Notes: generated by a model not told the origin, from the letters alone. Shown: positions 55,225-64,000, counted from the stretch's first letter. The stretch is 64,000 bases of DNA from Stigmatella ashevillena (GCF_028368975.1 NZ_JAQNDM010000002.1:8364425-8428424), one strand, 5' to 3'. Made by a program: numbers and translations.

Positions 55225-55659
55225 GTGAATTCCGCGTCCTTCACTCTGAGGAATGAGCTCCAGGAGCGTACCCTCTACGTCCGCCTGGAGGGGTTTTTCG
55301 AAGAGCGAGAGATGAAGGAGTTCATTCGCCTCTACCGCGAGGCCACCGCCTGCTATGGCGGCCAGCCGCACCTGGTGCTGGCGGACATGCGGAGCATGCG
55401 GATCGCCAGCCTGGCCGTGTCCCAGCTCTTCGGCGGACTCATTCATGAGGCTCGGCAGCAGGGGGTGGTGTGCTGTGCCCACCTGTCCTCGACCACCGTC
55501 CAGCGGTTGCAGGTCGCGCGGCTCGCCCGCGAGCACTCCGGGGAAAGTGATGTGACAATTCACGTCACCTCGCTCGAAGAGGCGCGCGAGGTGCTCGAAG
55601 CGCAGCGCAGCCGGTTGATCCTGGAAGCCCAGACGTCTCGGGGGCCGCACCGTCCTTGA
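55225..55659 (+). CDS. STAS-like small cytoplasmic protein
   Basis: 144 residues from a GTG at 55225. The pattern of strand-helix pairs is STAS-like: TLYVRLEGFFEEREMKEFI, PHLVLADMRSM, VSQLFGGLIHEARQQGVVCCAHL, then VTIHVTSLEEAREVLE. The usual phospho-Ser/Thr loop is not evident. STAS proteins take part in anti-sigma or partner-switching control. No kinase or phosphatase is adjacent. The assignment rests on fold pattern only. Confidence 0.66.
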   Translation: MNSASFTLRNELQERTLYVRLEGFFEEREMKEFIRLYREATACYGGQPHLVLADMRSMRIASLAVSQLFGGLIHEARQQGVVCCAHLSSTTVQRLQVARLAREHSGESDVTIHVTSLEEAREVLEAQRSRLILEAQTSRGPHRP

Positions 55660-56129
55660 CGGAGGCTTGCCGGGCTGCAAGGGCAGCCGTCGTACACCGT
55701 TGCGCTTCACCCAGGTGATGACTTCATTGGCCCGGGCGCGGCGCTCCCCCCGGCTCATGATTGATGACAAGCATTGCCATTCGCCCACGTGGGAGTGTTT
55801 CCCTTCCCGGCCAGGGTGTTTCTGGGCGGGCTCTCGTTTCCCTCGGGAAATGGGCCCGTGGGCCGGGTATGATGAGCGCACGTTGTAACAAGCTCATGGC
55901 GTGTCACCAGGGCTTGAATGAATTTCCTGAAATACCTGTCTTTTCCCTTGAAGGTCCCGAAGTGCTGAATAAGATGAGGGGTCCGTGCTGGGACATGGCT
56001 GGGCGCCCTCTGATAGGTCGGTCTCTGAGGTGCCGCGGCGCGTAGTGATTCAGGGCAACGGTCCGCCACGCCTGTGAGCGGCTTGCCACTCTCCCCCACA
56101 CTGGCTCCTTTGGAGCCAAGGAGTGCAGC
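55660..56129. other. Gene-free stretch before glycosidase gene
   Basis: 470 bp with no supported gene. The central part (about 55890-56000) is AT-richer than the surroundings (GAATTTCCTGAAATACC) and may hold the promoter of the glycosidase gene. A perfect GGCTCC-TTT-GGAGCC hairpin (56103-56117) sits right before AAGGAG and the GTG start and could affect translation. A minus-strand frame across the region (ERRARANEVITWVKRNG) looks weakly protein-like but is unsupported. Confidence 0.5.
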
Positions 56130-57923
56130 GTGAACAGCGTGAACAAAGAGGTGCGCAGTCCGGGAAATCTTCGGCGGGCCGTGGTGCTGATGGCCACCGT
56201 GTTGGGAGCCTGTGGGCCCGTGGATGAGGGCTCGAGTGGGGCCGGTGACGCCACGGCCGGCACGGTCAAGCAGGAGGCCCTGGCGGGTCTGACCCTGGGG
56301 CTCGTGGCGGGCAACATCCGCACGGCGAACCCGCAGCCGCTCAGCACGCACGCGGACCAGATCTACTGTGAATTCAACCAGCTGGGAGCGCAGTGGGTCC
56401 GCATTGACGCGAACCAGTTGGACACGGGCACGCCCGTCTACGAGGCCATCGTTCAGAAGGCCCACGCCAAGAACATCAAGGTCAACGTCGTGGTGCCTGC
56501 GCGCTACTGCGGCTCGGACACCGACGATGCGGCGATCGAACTGTTCGCCAACGCCTACAAGACCCAACTGGCGGCCCTGGCCAATGGCCTTTTCACGGGC
56601 ACGGCGAAGGCGGACGCGTATGAAATTGGCAACGAGCCGAACGTCACCGAGGCGGCCTGTCCGGATGGGGTGAGCCGCTACCGGGTGTCGCCCAAGGCCT
56701 TCGCGGCGCTGCTGCGCAAGGTGTGGCAGTGGAAGACCGACAATGGCCGCACGGAGCTCATCATCAGCGGCGGCATGCGCAATACCTACCTCACCGAGCC
56801 TTACTGGACGCCCTTCTTCAACGCGCTGGCGGCCCCGCCGAATGGAGTGCCGAAGTACCGGCCCTTCGACTACTTCGGCATCCACCCGTACAACCCGAAC
56901 AACCTGGACGTGCAGTGCATCAACACGGGCAGCAGCGCGTGCTTCGGCACGTGGAAGGCCAACCTGACCTCGGGGTTGAAGAGCGTGGCCGCGCGGGTGA
57001 ACACCGCCACGGGCAAGACGGACTCGAAGCTCTTCGCCACGGAGTTCGGCCTCCAACTGGCTGAGCCCGTCGTTTCGCCAGCCATCACCCTGTGCGGCCC
57101 CAACAACTGCGTGCTCAACCAGCAGCAGATGGCCGCGGGCATGGACGCGGCGGCCAATGCGCTGGTGAGCAGCGGCGTGACGCCCTTTGGCCTCTGGTAC
57201 AACTACCGCGACGACTCGGTGGAGCGCTTCGGCCTGCGCGGTGTGTGGAACGGCAACACGTACCTGCCGAAGACGCAGGTGTGGAACAAGTACCGCAACC
57301 TGGCCGGCGGCTCCACGAACACGGACCCGGACGTGTGCTGGTCGCTGGGCGCGACGTATTTCTCGCTGGACTTCGACACCAAGGACTCGCGCCGCACCAC
57401 CGTCACCTACGAGTGGTTCCTGGACCACTACAAGGCCGAGTGTGCTCCGGGTGAGCGCCTCCTGGGCCTATCCCGGGCCACCACGGGCGGTTGGGCCCGC
57501 ACGGCCCTCTGCTACACGGACACCGTGTCCGCGCCTCGCTACGAGCACCCGGTCCAGGGCGTTCCTCCCACCGGTTGCCAGTCCCGCTCCGTCCTCGGTG
57601 GGGACAACCGCGGGACGACGGCCTCGGGAGACTGGGACTCGGGCTACGCCAAGGCGGAGTGCGGCCTCAACGAGTACGTTGCCGGCGTGGCGCAGAGCCC
57701 GGACAACAACTTCGCGGGCATCCTCTGCTGCCCGGCGGCGGGGACGGCGCGGACCTCTTGCACGCCGCGCGTCTTCGCCAGCCAGGACAACCGGGAGACG
57801 ACGGCCTCGGGCAACTGGGACGCCGCGGGCACCAAGGGCGAGTGTGGCACCGCGAGCTTCGTGGCGGGTGTGAGCCGCGACGCCAACGGAGACCCGCACG
57901 CCCTGCTGTGCTGCGCCGAGTAG
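56130..57923 (+). CDS. Clan GH-A glycoside hydrolase-like lipoprotein with C-terminal repeats
   Basis: 597 residues from a GTG with AAGGAG six bases upstream. Lipobox LGAC (C28). The catalytic TIM barrel covers about 50-395: the acid/base Glu is E169 in YEIGNEPNV and the nucleophile candidate E305 in LFATEFGLQ, the GH39/GH5-like order. WVRIDANQL and YFGIHPYNP are further barrel strands. The last 165 residues contain two clear repeats and a diverged first copy (GLSRATTGGWARTALCY; VAGVAQSPDNNFAGILCC; VAGVSRDANGDPHALLCC), each with a Cys, perhaps binding carbohydrate. It probably degrades polysaccharide at the cell surface. Confidence 0.87.
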   Translation: MNSVNKEVRSPGNLRRAVVLMATVLGACGPVDEGSSGAGDATAGTVKQEALAGLTLGLVAGNIRTANPQPLSTHADQIYCEFNQLGAQWVRIDANQLDTGTPVYEAIVQKAHAKNIKVNVVVPARYCGSDTDDAAIELFANAYKTQLAALANGLFTGTAKADAYEIGNEPNVTEAACPDGVSRYRVSPKAFAALLRKVWQWKTDNGRTELIISGGMRNTYLTEPYWTPFFNALAAPPNGVPKYRPFDYFGIHPYNPNNLDVQCINTGSSACFGTWKANLTSGLKSVAARVNTATGKTDSKLFATEFGLQLAEPVVSPAITLCGPNNCVLNQQQMAAGMDAAANALVSSGVTPFGLWYNYRDDSVERFGLRGVWNGNTYLPKTQVWNKYRNLAGGSTNTDPDVCWSLGATYFSLDFDTKDSRRTTVTYEWFLDHYKAECAPGERLLGLSRATTGGWARTALCYTDTVSAPRYEHPVQGVPPTGCQSRSVLGGDNRGTTASGDWDSGYAKAECGLNEYVAGVAQSPDNNFAGILCCPAAGTARTSCTPRVFASQDNRETTASGNWDAAGTKGECGTASFVAGVSRDANGDPHALLCCAE

Positions 57924-57942
57924 CAGAAGCGCCGTGCGCCTG

Positions 57943-57988
57943 GGAGGGCAGCCCTGTCTTCGCTGCCCTCCTGGGGGTGTGCACCCCC
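57943..57988. terminator. Two hairpins between convergent genes
   Basis: GGAGGGCAG (57943-57951) pairs with CTGCCCTCC (57963-57971). Directly next, GGGGGTG (57973-57979) pairs with CACCCCC (57982-57988). They lie between the glycosidase stop and the SDR stop and probably terminate both transcripts. Confidence 0.6.
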
Positions 57989-57993
57989 GGTCC

Positions 57994-59037
57994 TCAGTGA
58001 AGGGGGACCTCGTTCTCGTTGTTGCGCGCGGCGGCCCGGCGCGACAGCTCTGTGAGCCAGGAGCGCGTCAGGGGGGTCTCGCTCTGGCTGCCCTTGAAGC
58101 GCTCCGGGTTGCTGTCCTGCGGCAGGTGCCGGTTCACGAAGGCCAGCAGCGCCGCCGTCAGGTTGGGGGCCAGCGTGCGCGCCACGGCGCCCAGCTTCGC
58201 GGGCAGGCCCACCAGCAGCTCCGCGTCCCCCCGGCGGACGGCATCGAGGATCTTCCTGGCCACCTTCTCCGCGCTCATCGAGAACCCCGGCAGGGAGTCG
58301 CTCACGTAGAACCAGGCGTATTCCCCCTCGTGGTCTCCCTTGAAGGAGGCGTTGCGCGGACTGCCCGTTCGCATCAGCCCCGGGCAGACCGTGGTGACTT
58401 GGATGCCGTCCTGGGCCAGCTCCACGCGCATCCCGTCCGACAATCCGACCAGCGCGAACTTGCTCGCGCTGTAGGGCACCAGGTGCGGCACGCTGATCTT
58501 CCCGCCGATAGAGGCGATGTTGACGATGCGTCCCTGCCTCCGCTTCTTCATCTCCGGCAGCACCGCCAGCGTCGTGTAGAGCGGCGCCCAGAGGTGGATG
58601 TCGATCGCCTCTTCGAAGTCCTCCAGCGTCATGGCCTCGATGGGGCCCGCCTGGATGAGGCCGGCGTTGTTCACCAGCACGTCCACCGGGCCCAGCGTTT
58701 CCTGGACCTCGGCGACCATCGCCTCCACCTGGACGGGGTCCGTCACATCACAGGACACGGCCATGGCCTGTCCTCCCAGGGCATCCAGCTCCGCGCGGGC
58801 GCGCGCCAGCGTGGACTCCTCCCGGGCACAGATGGCCACGCGCGCGCCCTCCTGGAGGAACTGCCGCGCGAGGATCAACCCCAGTCCTCGGGAGCCCCCG
58901 GTGATGAGCACCGTCTTGCCCCGGAAGCTCAGGTTCGAGCGCCACAGGGCCCGGAACCCCATCACCGTGCCGAGTCCGGCGGCGGCGAATGTCCCGAAGG
59001 TGAAGCGAGAGGATTCCTTCTTGTGGCGCTCTGCCAT
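57994..59037 (-). CDS. Short-chain dehydrogenase/reductase
   Basis: 347 residues from the ATG at 59037 (GGGAG seven bases upstream). The Rossmann motif TGGSRGLG is at 46-53, NNAG near 128, and the catalytic set is S in NIASIGGKIS and Y-x3-K in VPYSASKFAL. A hydrophobic leader (FGTFAAAGLGTVMGF, 14-28) may anchor it at the membrane, and the C-terminal 60 residues are an extension beyond the core. NADPH is likely because of the basic SR in the loop. Substrate unknown. It diverges from the aminotransferase gene with 175 bp between. Confidence 0.94.
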   Translation of the reverse strand: MAERHKKESSRFTFGTFAAAGLGTVMGFRALWRSNLSFRGKTVLITGGSRGLGLILARQFLQEGARVAICAREESTLARARAELDALGGQAMAVSCDVTDPVQVEAMVAEVQETLGPVDVLVNNAGLIQAGPIEAMTLEDFEEAIDIHLWAPLYTTLAVLPEMKKRRQGRIVNIASIGGKISVPHLVPYSASKFALVGLSDGMRVELAQDGIQVTTVCPGLMRTGSPRNASFKGDHEGEYAWFYVSDSLPGFSMSAEKVARKILDAVRRGDAELLVGLPAKLGAVARTLAPNLTAALLAFVNRHLPQDSNPERFKGSQSETPLTRSWLTELSRRAAARNNENEVPLH

Positions 59038-59212
59038 GGTGCGCTCCCTGTCTGCCGTGGCACTCACGAAAGGGTGCAGGCCTGGACCTCCCTCAAGGTA
59101 TTCATCCTGTCCGGGTGTCCTCTGTCCCAGGGCTCGGGCAGCGCTTGTCTGCCCGAGCGGAGGGGAGAGGCCCGGACGGTGGCAGGGCAAGCAGGCAGAG
59201 AGAGGACTCGCG

Positions 59213-60328
59213 ATGCGCATTCCGGACTTCAAGCTGGAGCGGTACTTCGCGCGGTGGGAGTTCACCGCGCCCCACCTGCTGTGCTCCTCGGACATCGAGG
59301 GATGGCGCATGGCGGAGCTGCTGGCGCTCGCGGATCCCGAGGCCCGGGCCCGGTGGGAGCATTTGACGCTCGGCTACACCGAGTCCACCGGCCTGCCCGC
59401 GCTGAAAGAGGCCATCGCGGCGCTCTACCCGGGCCTCTCCGCCGAGCAGGTGCTCACCTTCGCGGGGGCCGAGGAGGCCGTGTTCGTCCTCATGAATGTG
59501 TTGCTGGGGGCGGGGGACCACGCCGTGGTGACGTGGCCGGGCTACCAGTCCTTGCACGAGGTGGCCCGGGCGGCCGGGGCCGAAGTGACGTTGCTGCCCC
59601 TGCGAGAGGAGGAGGGGTGGGCGCTGGACCTCGATGCCTTGCGCTGCGCCCTTCGCCCCAACACCCGGTTGATCGTGGTGAACTTTCCCCACAACCCCAC
59701 AGGCGCATTGCCCGGGCCCGCCGACTTCGAGGCGCTGTGTGCGCTGGCCGAGGAGCGGGGGGTGTACCTGCTGTCCGATGAGGTGTACCGCCTGCTGGAG
59801 CATGGCTCCGCTCAGCCGTTGCCCGCGGCGGTGGAGCGCACGGCGCGGGGCCTCAGCCTCGGGGTGATGTCCAAGGCCTTCGGTCTGGCGGGGCTTCGGG
59901 TGGGGTGGCTCGCGTGCCGCGACGCGGAACTGCTGCGACGGTGCGCGGCTTACAAGGACTACACCTCCATCTGCAACAGTGCCCCGAGTGAAGTGCTCGC
60001 CCTCATCGCCCTGCGTGAGAAGCAGCGGGTGCTGGCCCGGAGCCGGGCGATCCTCGAAGACAACCTGAAGCTCCTGGATGCCTTTTTCCTCCGCCACTCG
60101 GACACCTTGAGCTGGGTGCGGCCTCAAGCCGGCAGCGTGGCCTTTCCGCGCCTGCTGCGAGACATGCCCGTGGCTGACTTCTGCCAGGCGCTCGTGGAGC
60201 GAGAAGGGGTGTTGTTATTGCCGGGCACCGTCTATGACTTTCCCGGCAATCACTTCCGGATGGGGTTCGGCCGTACCCGCCTCCCCGAAGCCCTGACCCG
60301 GTTGGAGCACTTCATCGAGACACTGTGA
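59213..60328 (+). CDS. PLP-dependent aminotransferase (class I/II, fold type I)
   Basis: 371 residues from the ATG at 59213. The PLP lysine is K221 in GVMSKAFGLAGLRVGW, and the cofactor is held by NFPHNPTGALP (Asn) and LLSDEVYRLLE (Asp). GAEEAVFVLMN is the cofactor-phosphate loop. The sequence resembles class I/II aminotransferases of the aspartate/capreomycidine-synthase-like group. The substrate amino acid is unknown. Monocistronic between the divergent SDR and the secreted protein gene. Confidence 0.94.
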   Translation: MRIPDFKLERYFARWEFTAPHLLCSSDIEGWRMAELLALADPEARARWEHLTLGYTESTGLPALKEAIAALYPGLSAEQVLTFAGAEEAVFVLMNVLLGAGDHAVVTWPGYQSLHEVARAAGAEVTLLPLREEEGWALDLDALRCALRPNTRLIVVNFPHNPTGALPGPADFEALCALAEERGVYLLSDEVYRLLEHGSAQPLPAAVERTARGLSLGVMSKAFGLAGLRVGWLACRDAELLRRCAAYKDYTSICNSAPSEVLALIALREKQRVLARSRAILEDNLKLLDAFFLRHSDTLSWVRPQAGSVAFPRLLRDMPVADFCQALVEREGVLLLPGTVYDFPGNHFRMGFGRTRLPEALTRLEHFIETL

Positions 60329-60505
60329 GGTCGCTTCCAACCCACTCAATACATTTGACACATCGAGTCAGCTTCTTCAGGGAACCCTCATTCTTCATGG
60401 CTATCGCTTTGTCAGGGAATAGCGCCATAAGCTGCGCGCGCTCCCCAGCCGGATCCGATCTCGCGGGGGACACACTCTCATTCCCCCTTTGCTGGAGGCG
60501 CTCGC

Positions 60506-61390
60506 ATGAAGAAGCTGTTCTCTGCCGTCATCTTGGCCCTGACCTTTCTGGTCGTCCCAGAAGCATCCGCGACCAACTACACCCTGTGGATTCACGGCCG
60601 GAACAGCGGCAAGACCCAGGCTGGCAATTACAATGACTTCAGTTATTGGGGTCCCAGCAGCGCCGCCGCGGGGGTGAACAAGAAGGCGGTGAACTGGAAT
60701 GGAACGCAGAGGGTCGGCAGCGAGAACGGCCGCATCCGGGATGCGCTGGATTGCTTCTGCACGGGAACCAACTGGTGCTACATCGCGGTGCACAGCGCCG
60801 GGAATCTGCAGATTGGCTATGCGCTGTCGCTGCATGGCGGGTCGGCGCGTTACAAGAAGAACGCCACTCCCAACGCCAGTGGCGTGTGCGGCAATACGGA
60901 TGGCACCACGCAAACCGGTTGGAACATCAAGTGGGTGGACGTGGCCTCGGGCGCGGGCGGCGGCAGTGAGCTGGCCGACGTGGGCGAGTGGGCGGTGAGC
61001 GAGCCGCTGGTAAGCGATCTGGTCACCACCACGTCACGCGCCATGTATGACCACAATATTACGCGTTCCAAGTGGTTCTACATGTTCGCGGGCGCCAAGG
61101 GGACGTTCTACGCGGCCATCCTCCCGGGCCAGGATGACGAGGCGGTGTCCTACCACTCCACGGGAGGCGTCTCGGGCACCTCCGGCGGCTCCTACTGCAA
61201 CCCTGGAGACCTGCTCTGCTCCGGCACGCTGAACGCTGGCACCAACGCGTGCAGCAATGGAAAGGCCAAGTGGAGCTACCACTCCCTGTCCCTGCGCGAT
61301 GATGGAGAAGCCTACAACCACCACGCCAACGGCAACTGGGCGGGCATCATCGCCCCGGTCCGCGCGGACGTGGCCACGTACGCCTACTGA
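60506..61390 (+). CDS. Secreted alpha/beta-hydrolase-like protein
   Basis: 294 residues; GGAGG seven bases before the ATG. Signal peptide 1-22 (cleavage after ASA). LWIHGRNSG at 27-35 is an oxyanion-type HG loop and the nucleophile elbow is VHSAGN with S97, a variant of GxSxG. His candidates are in YNHHANGNW near the end. Eight cysteines (for example CFCTGTNWC, CNPGDLLC) suggest disulfides. The fold and secretion fit a lipase or esterase, but the elbow is atypical. A TTGACA at 60355 has no clear -10. The gene is followed 14 bp later by an anchored protein, perhaps its partner. Confidence 0.72.
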   Translation: MKKLFSAVILALTFLVVPEASATNYTLWIHGRNSGKTQAGNYNDFSYWGPSSAAAGVNKKAVNWNGTQRVGSENGRIRDALDCFCTGTNWCYIAVHSAGNLQIGYALSLHGGSARYKKNATPNASGVCGNTDGTTQTGWNIKWVDVASGAGGGSELADVGEWAVSEPLVSDLVTTTSRAMYDHNITRSKWFYMFAGAKGTFYAAILPGQDDEAVSYHSTGGVSGTSGGSYCNPGDLLCSGTLNAGTNACSNGKAKWSYHSLSLRDDGEAYNHHANGNWAGIIAPVRADVATYAY

Positions 61391-61403
61391 GTGACTCGCC
61401 CCC

Positions 61404-62693
61404 ATGTCTCTGCCCCCTTCTGGCTCTGTTTCCGGTTCCCGGTCCCGCCGTGCGGCGTGGCTGTTGTTGCTCGTGCCTCTGCTGTTCGGCGGATGGTGGT
61501 GGGGCCGGGGCTCCGGAGGGGATGGCGAGGCAGAGTCCCCAGGGGGCGCTGACAGGGCGGGGGCGGAGGGGCTCGCGGGCAACCGCGGGGACCCTCGTGC
61601 TTCGGCCCGGCTGGACCGGAAGGCCGCGCCCCTTCAAGCGGCGAAGCCTTCTGGAAAGCCCTCTCGCTCTCCCGAGGAGGAAGAGCGGGAGGCGAAGCGC
61701 GAGCTCTGGGAGAAGCGGCTCGAGAGGGCCCGGTTCACGCTCGACACCTACCGGCAGGGGACGCGCTATCCCCCCCAGTCGCGGCCCATTCGAGAGCATC
61801 CGGATCAGGAGCAGCTCCCCGCGCCGGAGCGCTCCCAGCCTCTGAGCAAGGACGCTCGGGATGTGGAGCTTCGGCTGAAGCAGGAGAAAGTCTTTGTCGT
61901 GGGCGACGAGGCCGTCCACTTCTACGTGGGGTGCGAGAATGCGAACACCCACGAGCCCCTGCCTTGCGAAGTGGTGGGGGGCATGGCCCACGAAGCCGAG
62001 CACATGGTGGGGGCCGCGGGTGGCCCCCCGGCGGTTCCCCTGGCCTTCGGAGATGAAGGCAGCCAAGGGGATGTGCTCGCCCGGGATGGCACCTTCACGG
62101 CGCGCTTCCAGCCGTCGAAGCAAGGCTTTGCGATGTTCTCTGGCACGCTGCGCGTCGAGTTCCAAGTCCGGTCGAGAGGCCAGGAGGGGCGTGCGTTCTT
62201 CGACATCCTCTATACGCCCATTCCGCCCGCCCAGTTGACGGGCAAGGTGCGCGAGGTGGTGGAGCAAGGGTCTCTTCAGCTCTATCTGGGCATTCACGTG
62301 CGCAAGGCGGGCCGCTACGTGCTGACGGGGCGTGTGGATGATGAGGGGGGCGTGCCCTTTGGGCATGTGTCCTTCAATGAAGAGCTGGCCGCGGGGACGC
62401 ACGAGGTGAAGTTCACGCTGTTCGGCAAGCTGCTCATCGACGAGGCGCCCAGCTTTCCCTTGAGGCTGCGCGATGTGGATGGGTTCCTCTTGAAGGAAGA
62501 GGGAGATCCCGATCGCGAGTTGATGGCGGCCCTGCGAGGGCCTGTCCACGCCACGCGAGAGTACCCGCCCACGGTCTTCTCTCCGGATGAGTGGCAATCG
62601 GAGGAGCGCACCCGCTACCTCGACGAGTTCACCCGGGATGTGAACGAGGCCCAGGAGCAACTCGGCTCTGTCTCGGGGCCCGGCGCACCGTAG
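61404..62693 (+). CDS. Membrane-anchored periplasmic protein, unknown family
   Basis: 429 residues. An N-terminal membrane helix (about 19-36, LLLLVPLLFGGWWW) serves as an anchor. A flexible, charged linker (40-100) and a helix (EREAKRELWEKRLERARFTLDTY) follow. The body (about 150-400) is beta-rich, with Ig-like segments (VFVVGDEAVHFYVGCE, GTFTARFQPSKQGFAMFSGTLRVEFQ, GRYVLTGRVDDEGG). The shape (N-terminal anchor, long spacer, periplasmic domain) resembles lipase foldases in layout only. It is probably co-transcribed with the secreted hydrolase. No function assigned. Confidence 0.68.
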   Translation: MSLPPSGSVSGSRSRRAAWLLLLVPLLFGGWWWGRGSGGDGEAESPGGADRAGAEGLAGNRGDPRASARLDRKAAPLQAAKPSGKPSRSPEEEEREAKRELWEKRLERARFTLDTYRQGTRYPPQSRPIREHPDQEQLPAPERSQPLSKDARDVELRLKQEKVFVVGDEAVHFYVGCENANTHEPLPCEVVGGMAHEAEHMVGAAGGPPAVPLAFGDEGSQGDVLARDGTFTARFQPSKQGFAMFSGTLRVEFQVRSRGQEGRAFFDILYTPIPPAQLTGKVREVVEQGSLQLYLGIHVRKAGRYVLTGRVDDEGGVPFGHVSFNEELAAGTHEVKFTLFGKLLIDEAPSFPLRLRDVDGFLLKEEGDPDRELMAALRGPVHATREYPPTVFSPDEWQSEERTRYLDEFTRDVNEAQEQLGSVSGPGAP

Positions 62694-62703
62694 GCGCGCG
62701 GGG

Positions 62704-63951
62704 TCAGCCTTCTGCGCCGTCCGGCGTGTCCTCGGCAGAGGGTGCGAAGGTGGAGGGGGTGGGGGCCATGCCCCCGAGCAGGGCGGCGGTGAGGGCAGGC
62801 TCCCCAGGGGCCAGGCCTCCCGCGAACAGGCCCGCTCCGCGCCCTTGAGACTCGGCCAGGGCCTCGGCGGGCGTCACGTTCGCCGAGGAGATGGCCTCGA
62901 TGAGCTCGTCATTGCCCAGTACCGCCACGGCCCGGGCCGCGCTCGCGGCGTAGAGCGTGCTCAGCGTTTCGGCCGGAGTCTCCGCGGGGAGGCTGTAGCC
63001 AAGGAATATCTGGCTTTGAGCGTGGAGGGCGGGGACCACCGTCTCCCAGGCAAAGGCACCCACCGTGCCTCCCACGAGCAGGATGCGCAGCACCTCCGCG
63101 CGCAGCGAAGCGTCCGCGCCCAGGAACTCCTCCATGCGCTCGGGGTCCGTGAGGAGGTGCGTCCAGGCGGCGCCGAGCCCCTCCACCTCTCCTTGAAAGA
63201 GCAGGGGGGCCAGGGGGCCCAGCAGGCTGGCGGTATCATCCCCGAGCTGCGCGAGCTGGGAGGCGTAGAGCTGGGTGAGCGCCGCCGCCACCTCGCCCAG
63301 GGCGTGCGGTGCCAGTCCCAGCCCGGGAATGCCAAGCACCTCGCCGCTCAGCGCGCCCAGCGGGAGCCGCTCTCCGGTGCGCAGCCCTTCCACGGTCTGG
63401 CAGGCGCTCTGGGTAATCATGCGCGCCACCGCCGAGCCCACCGGCCCGCCCAGCGCCATGCCCAGGTGGCCCATGGCGGTGGCCAGGAACCCGAGCGCCA
63501 CGCTGTCGCTCACCCCGGAGGGCTGGGATTGCCGGGCCAGGGCTTCCTCGGTGAACGCGGGCAGGTTCTGGAAGAAGCACTGGTGCTGCAAGGCCGCCAG
63601 CACCAGGAACTGGGCCACCTGCTGGGGCGCGCTCTCGGCGAGACATGGCTCTTCCAACTCGCGCAGCCCCTCCGCGGCGGCGCTCGCGAGCGCCCGCCGG
63701 TGCTCTTTCACGGGGCTGTCTTCCTGGGCCGTCTGGAGGATCTCGTCCGCCAAGGCGTGCACGAGCTGCGCGGCTTGATCCGGGCGCAGCACGTGGGGAA
63801 TCAGAACCGCGAGCGCCTGGGCATCCACGGGCCGAGACAGCGAGGCCAGTTCGGGGAAGCGGGGCACCAAGGCCTCGGGAAACCGCGCAATGGGAGCGAC
63901 TTGCCCGGGCTCGAAGGCTTGCAGTGAGAGCTGGGCCTCGTGGGCGGCCAT
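62704..63951 (-). CDS. Hypothetical Ala/Leu-rich protein, frame open at window edge
   Basis: At least 415 residues from the ATG at 63951. The frame stays open to 64000 with protein-like sequence (LELLSLYRGNLTS), so the true start may lie outside the window; no good ribosome-binding site precedes 63951. The protein is helical, rich in Ala, Leu and Gly, with several hydrophobic stretches (LGFLATAMGHLGMALGGPVGSAVA; ILLVGGTVGAFAWETVVPAL) and three cysteines. No signal peptide seen. The tail is acidic and Pro-rich (SAEDTPDGAEG). No family recognised. Confidence 0.62.
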   Translation of the reverse strand: MAAHEAQLSLQAFEPGQVAPIARFPEALVPRFPELASLSRPVDAQALAVLIPHVLRPDQAAQLVHALADEILQTAQEDSPVKEHRRALASAAAEGLRELEEPCLAESAPQQVAQFLVLAALQHQCFFQNLPAFTEEALARQSQPSGVSDSVALGFLATAMGHLGMALGGPVGSAVARMITQSACQTVEGLRTGERLPLGALSGEVLGIPGLGLAPHALGEVAAALTQLYASQLAQLGDDTASLLGPLAPLLFQGEVEGLGAAWTHLLTDPERMEEFLGADASLRAEVLRILLVGGTVGAFAWETVVPALHAQSQIFLGYSLPAETPAETLSTLYAASAARAVAVLGNDELIEAISSANVTPAEALAESQGRGAGLFAGGLAPGEPALTAALLGGMAPTPSTFAPSAEDTPDGAEG

Positions 63952-64000
63952 GCTGGTGAGGTTGCCCCTATATAAGGAGAGCAGCTCCAGCAGGAACGTG

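Noticed and set aside
55667-55881. Minus-strand frame with ERRARANEVITWVKRNG, possibly a transposase or helix-turn-helix remnant
   Set aside because: It is short, runs into the antisense of the STAS-like gene, has no start with a ribosome-binding site and no inverted repeats around it.
60355-60383. TTGACA considered as a promoter for the secreted hydrolase
   Set aside because: At 16-18 bp downstream there is only a CAGGGA-like sequence, with no acceptable -10.

Overview
The window reads as chromosomal DNA of a Gram-negative, very GC-rich predatory or social deltaproteobacterium. It is most likely a myxobacterium of the Cystobacterineae (Stigmatella, Cystobacter, Archangium or Hyalangium-like). 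The reasons are two Hanks-type Ser/Thr kinases (one fused to TPRs), a PilZ protein, orphan sensor kinases and a lone receiver, lipoproteins with DAGP-type linkers, a sphingosine-phosphate-lyase-like enzyme, frequent GTG/TTG starts, and a recA operator of the myxococcal LexA type. The genus is inferred, not proven. I see no phage, IS element, CRISPR array, tRNA or rRNA.

Layout. 1-9.3 kb: the 5' end of glnS, a PilZ protein, a PLP lyase plus a DUF819 membrane protein, a two-gene ABC exporter, a single-domain response regulator, two metallohydrolases and small unknown proteins. 9.4-13 kb: glmU and glmS, the amino-sugar supply for the cell wall, with a sigma-54-like site before glmS. 13-16.8 kb: a Ser/Thr kinase and an ECF sigma/anti-sigma operon whose downstream genes encode an Arg-rich DUF3106 protein and a small acidic exported protein. 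16.8-24.3 kb: recA with promoter and LexA box, a Tat-type PhoD phosphatase, an acetyltransferase, tex and a TonB-like protein. 24.3-32.5 kb: two sensor kinases flank an HSP90-like chaperone/TPR operon and a TerB-LETM1-like membrane protein. 32.7-37.4 kb: an aldehyde dehydrogenase/DUF779 pair, lipoproteins and a HAMP-like membrane protein. 37.4-40.5 kb: fmt, a degenerate AroQ-like protein and rsmB in one translation-related operon.

40.5-43.5 kb is the most interesting part. A complete cobalamin riboswitch with its own promoter precedes three overlapping genes: a DAGP lipoprotein with a probable propeller fold, a second surface lipoprotein and a Rieske protein. No recognised B12 transporter lies among them. 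This looks like a B12-responsive envelope module.

43.5-64 kb: a LysR regulator, a MurG-like glycosyltransferase with a FolB-cupin fusion, a SulP-carbonic anhydrase fusion, a C39/papain-like protein, a TPR-bearing Ser/Thr kinase, and a Gly/Ala-rich protein with STI1-like NPEL repeats. Then come a STAS-like protein, a clan GH-A lipoprotein with C-terminal repeats, an SDR/aminotransferase pair, a secreted hydrolase-like protein with a membrane-anchored neighbour, and an unknown protein whose frame is open at the right edge.
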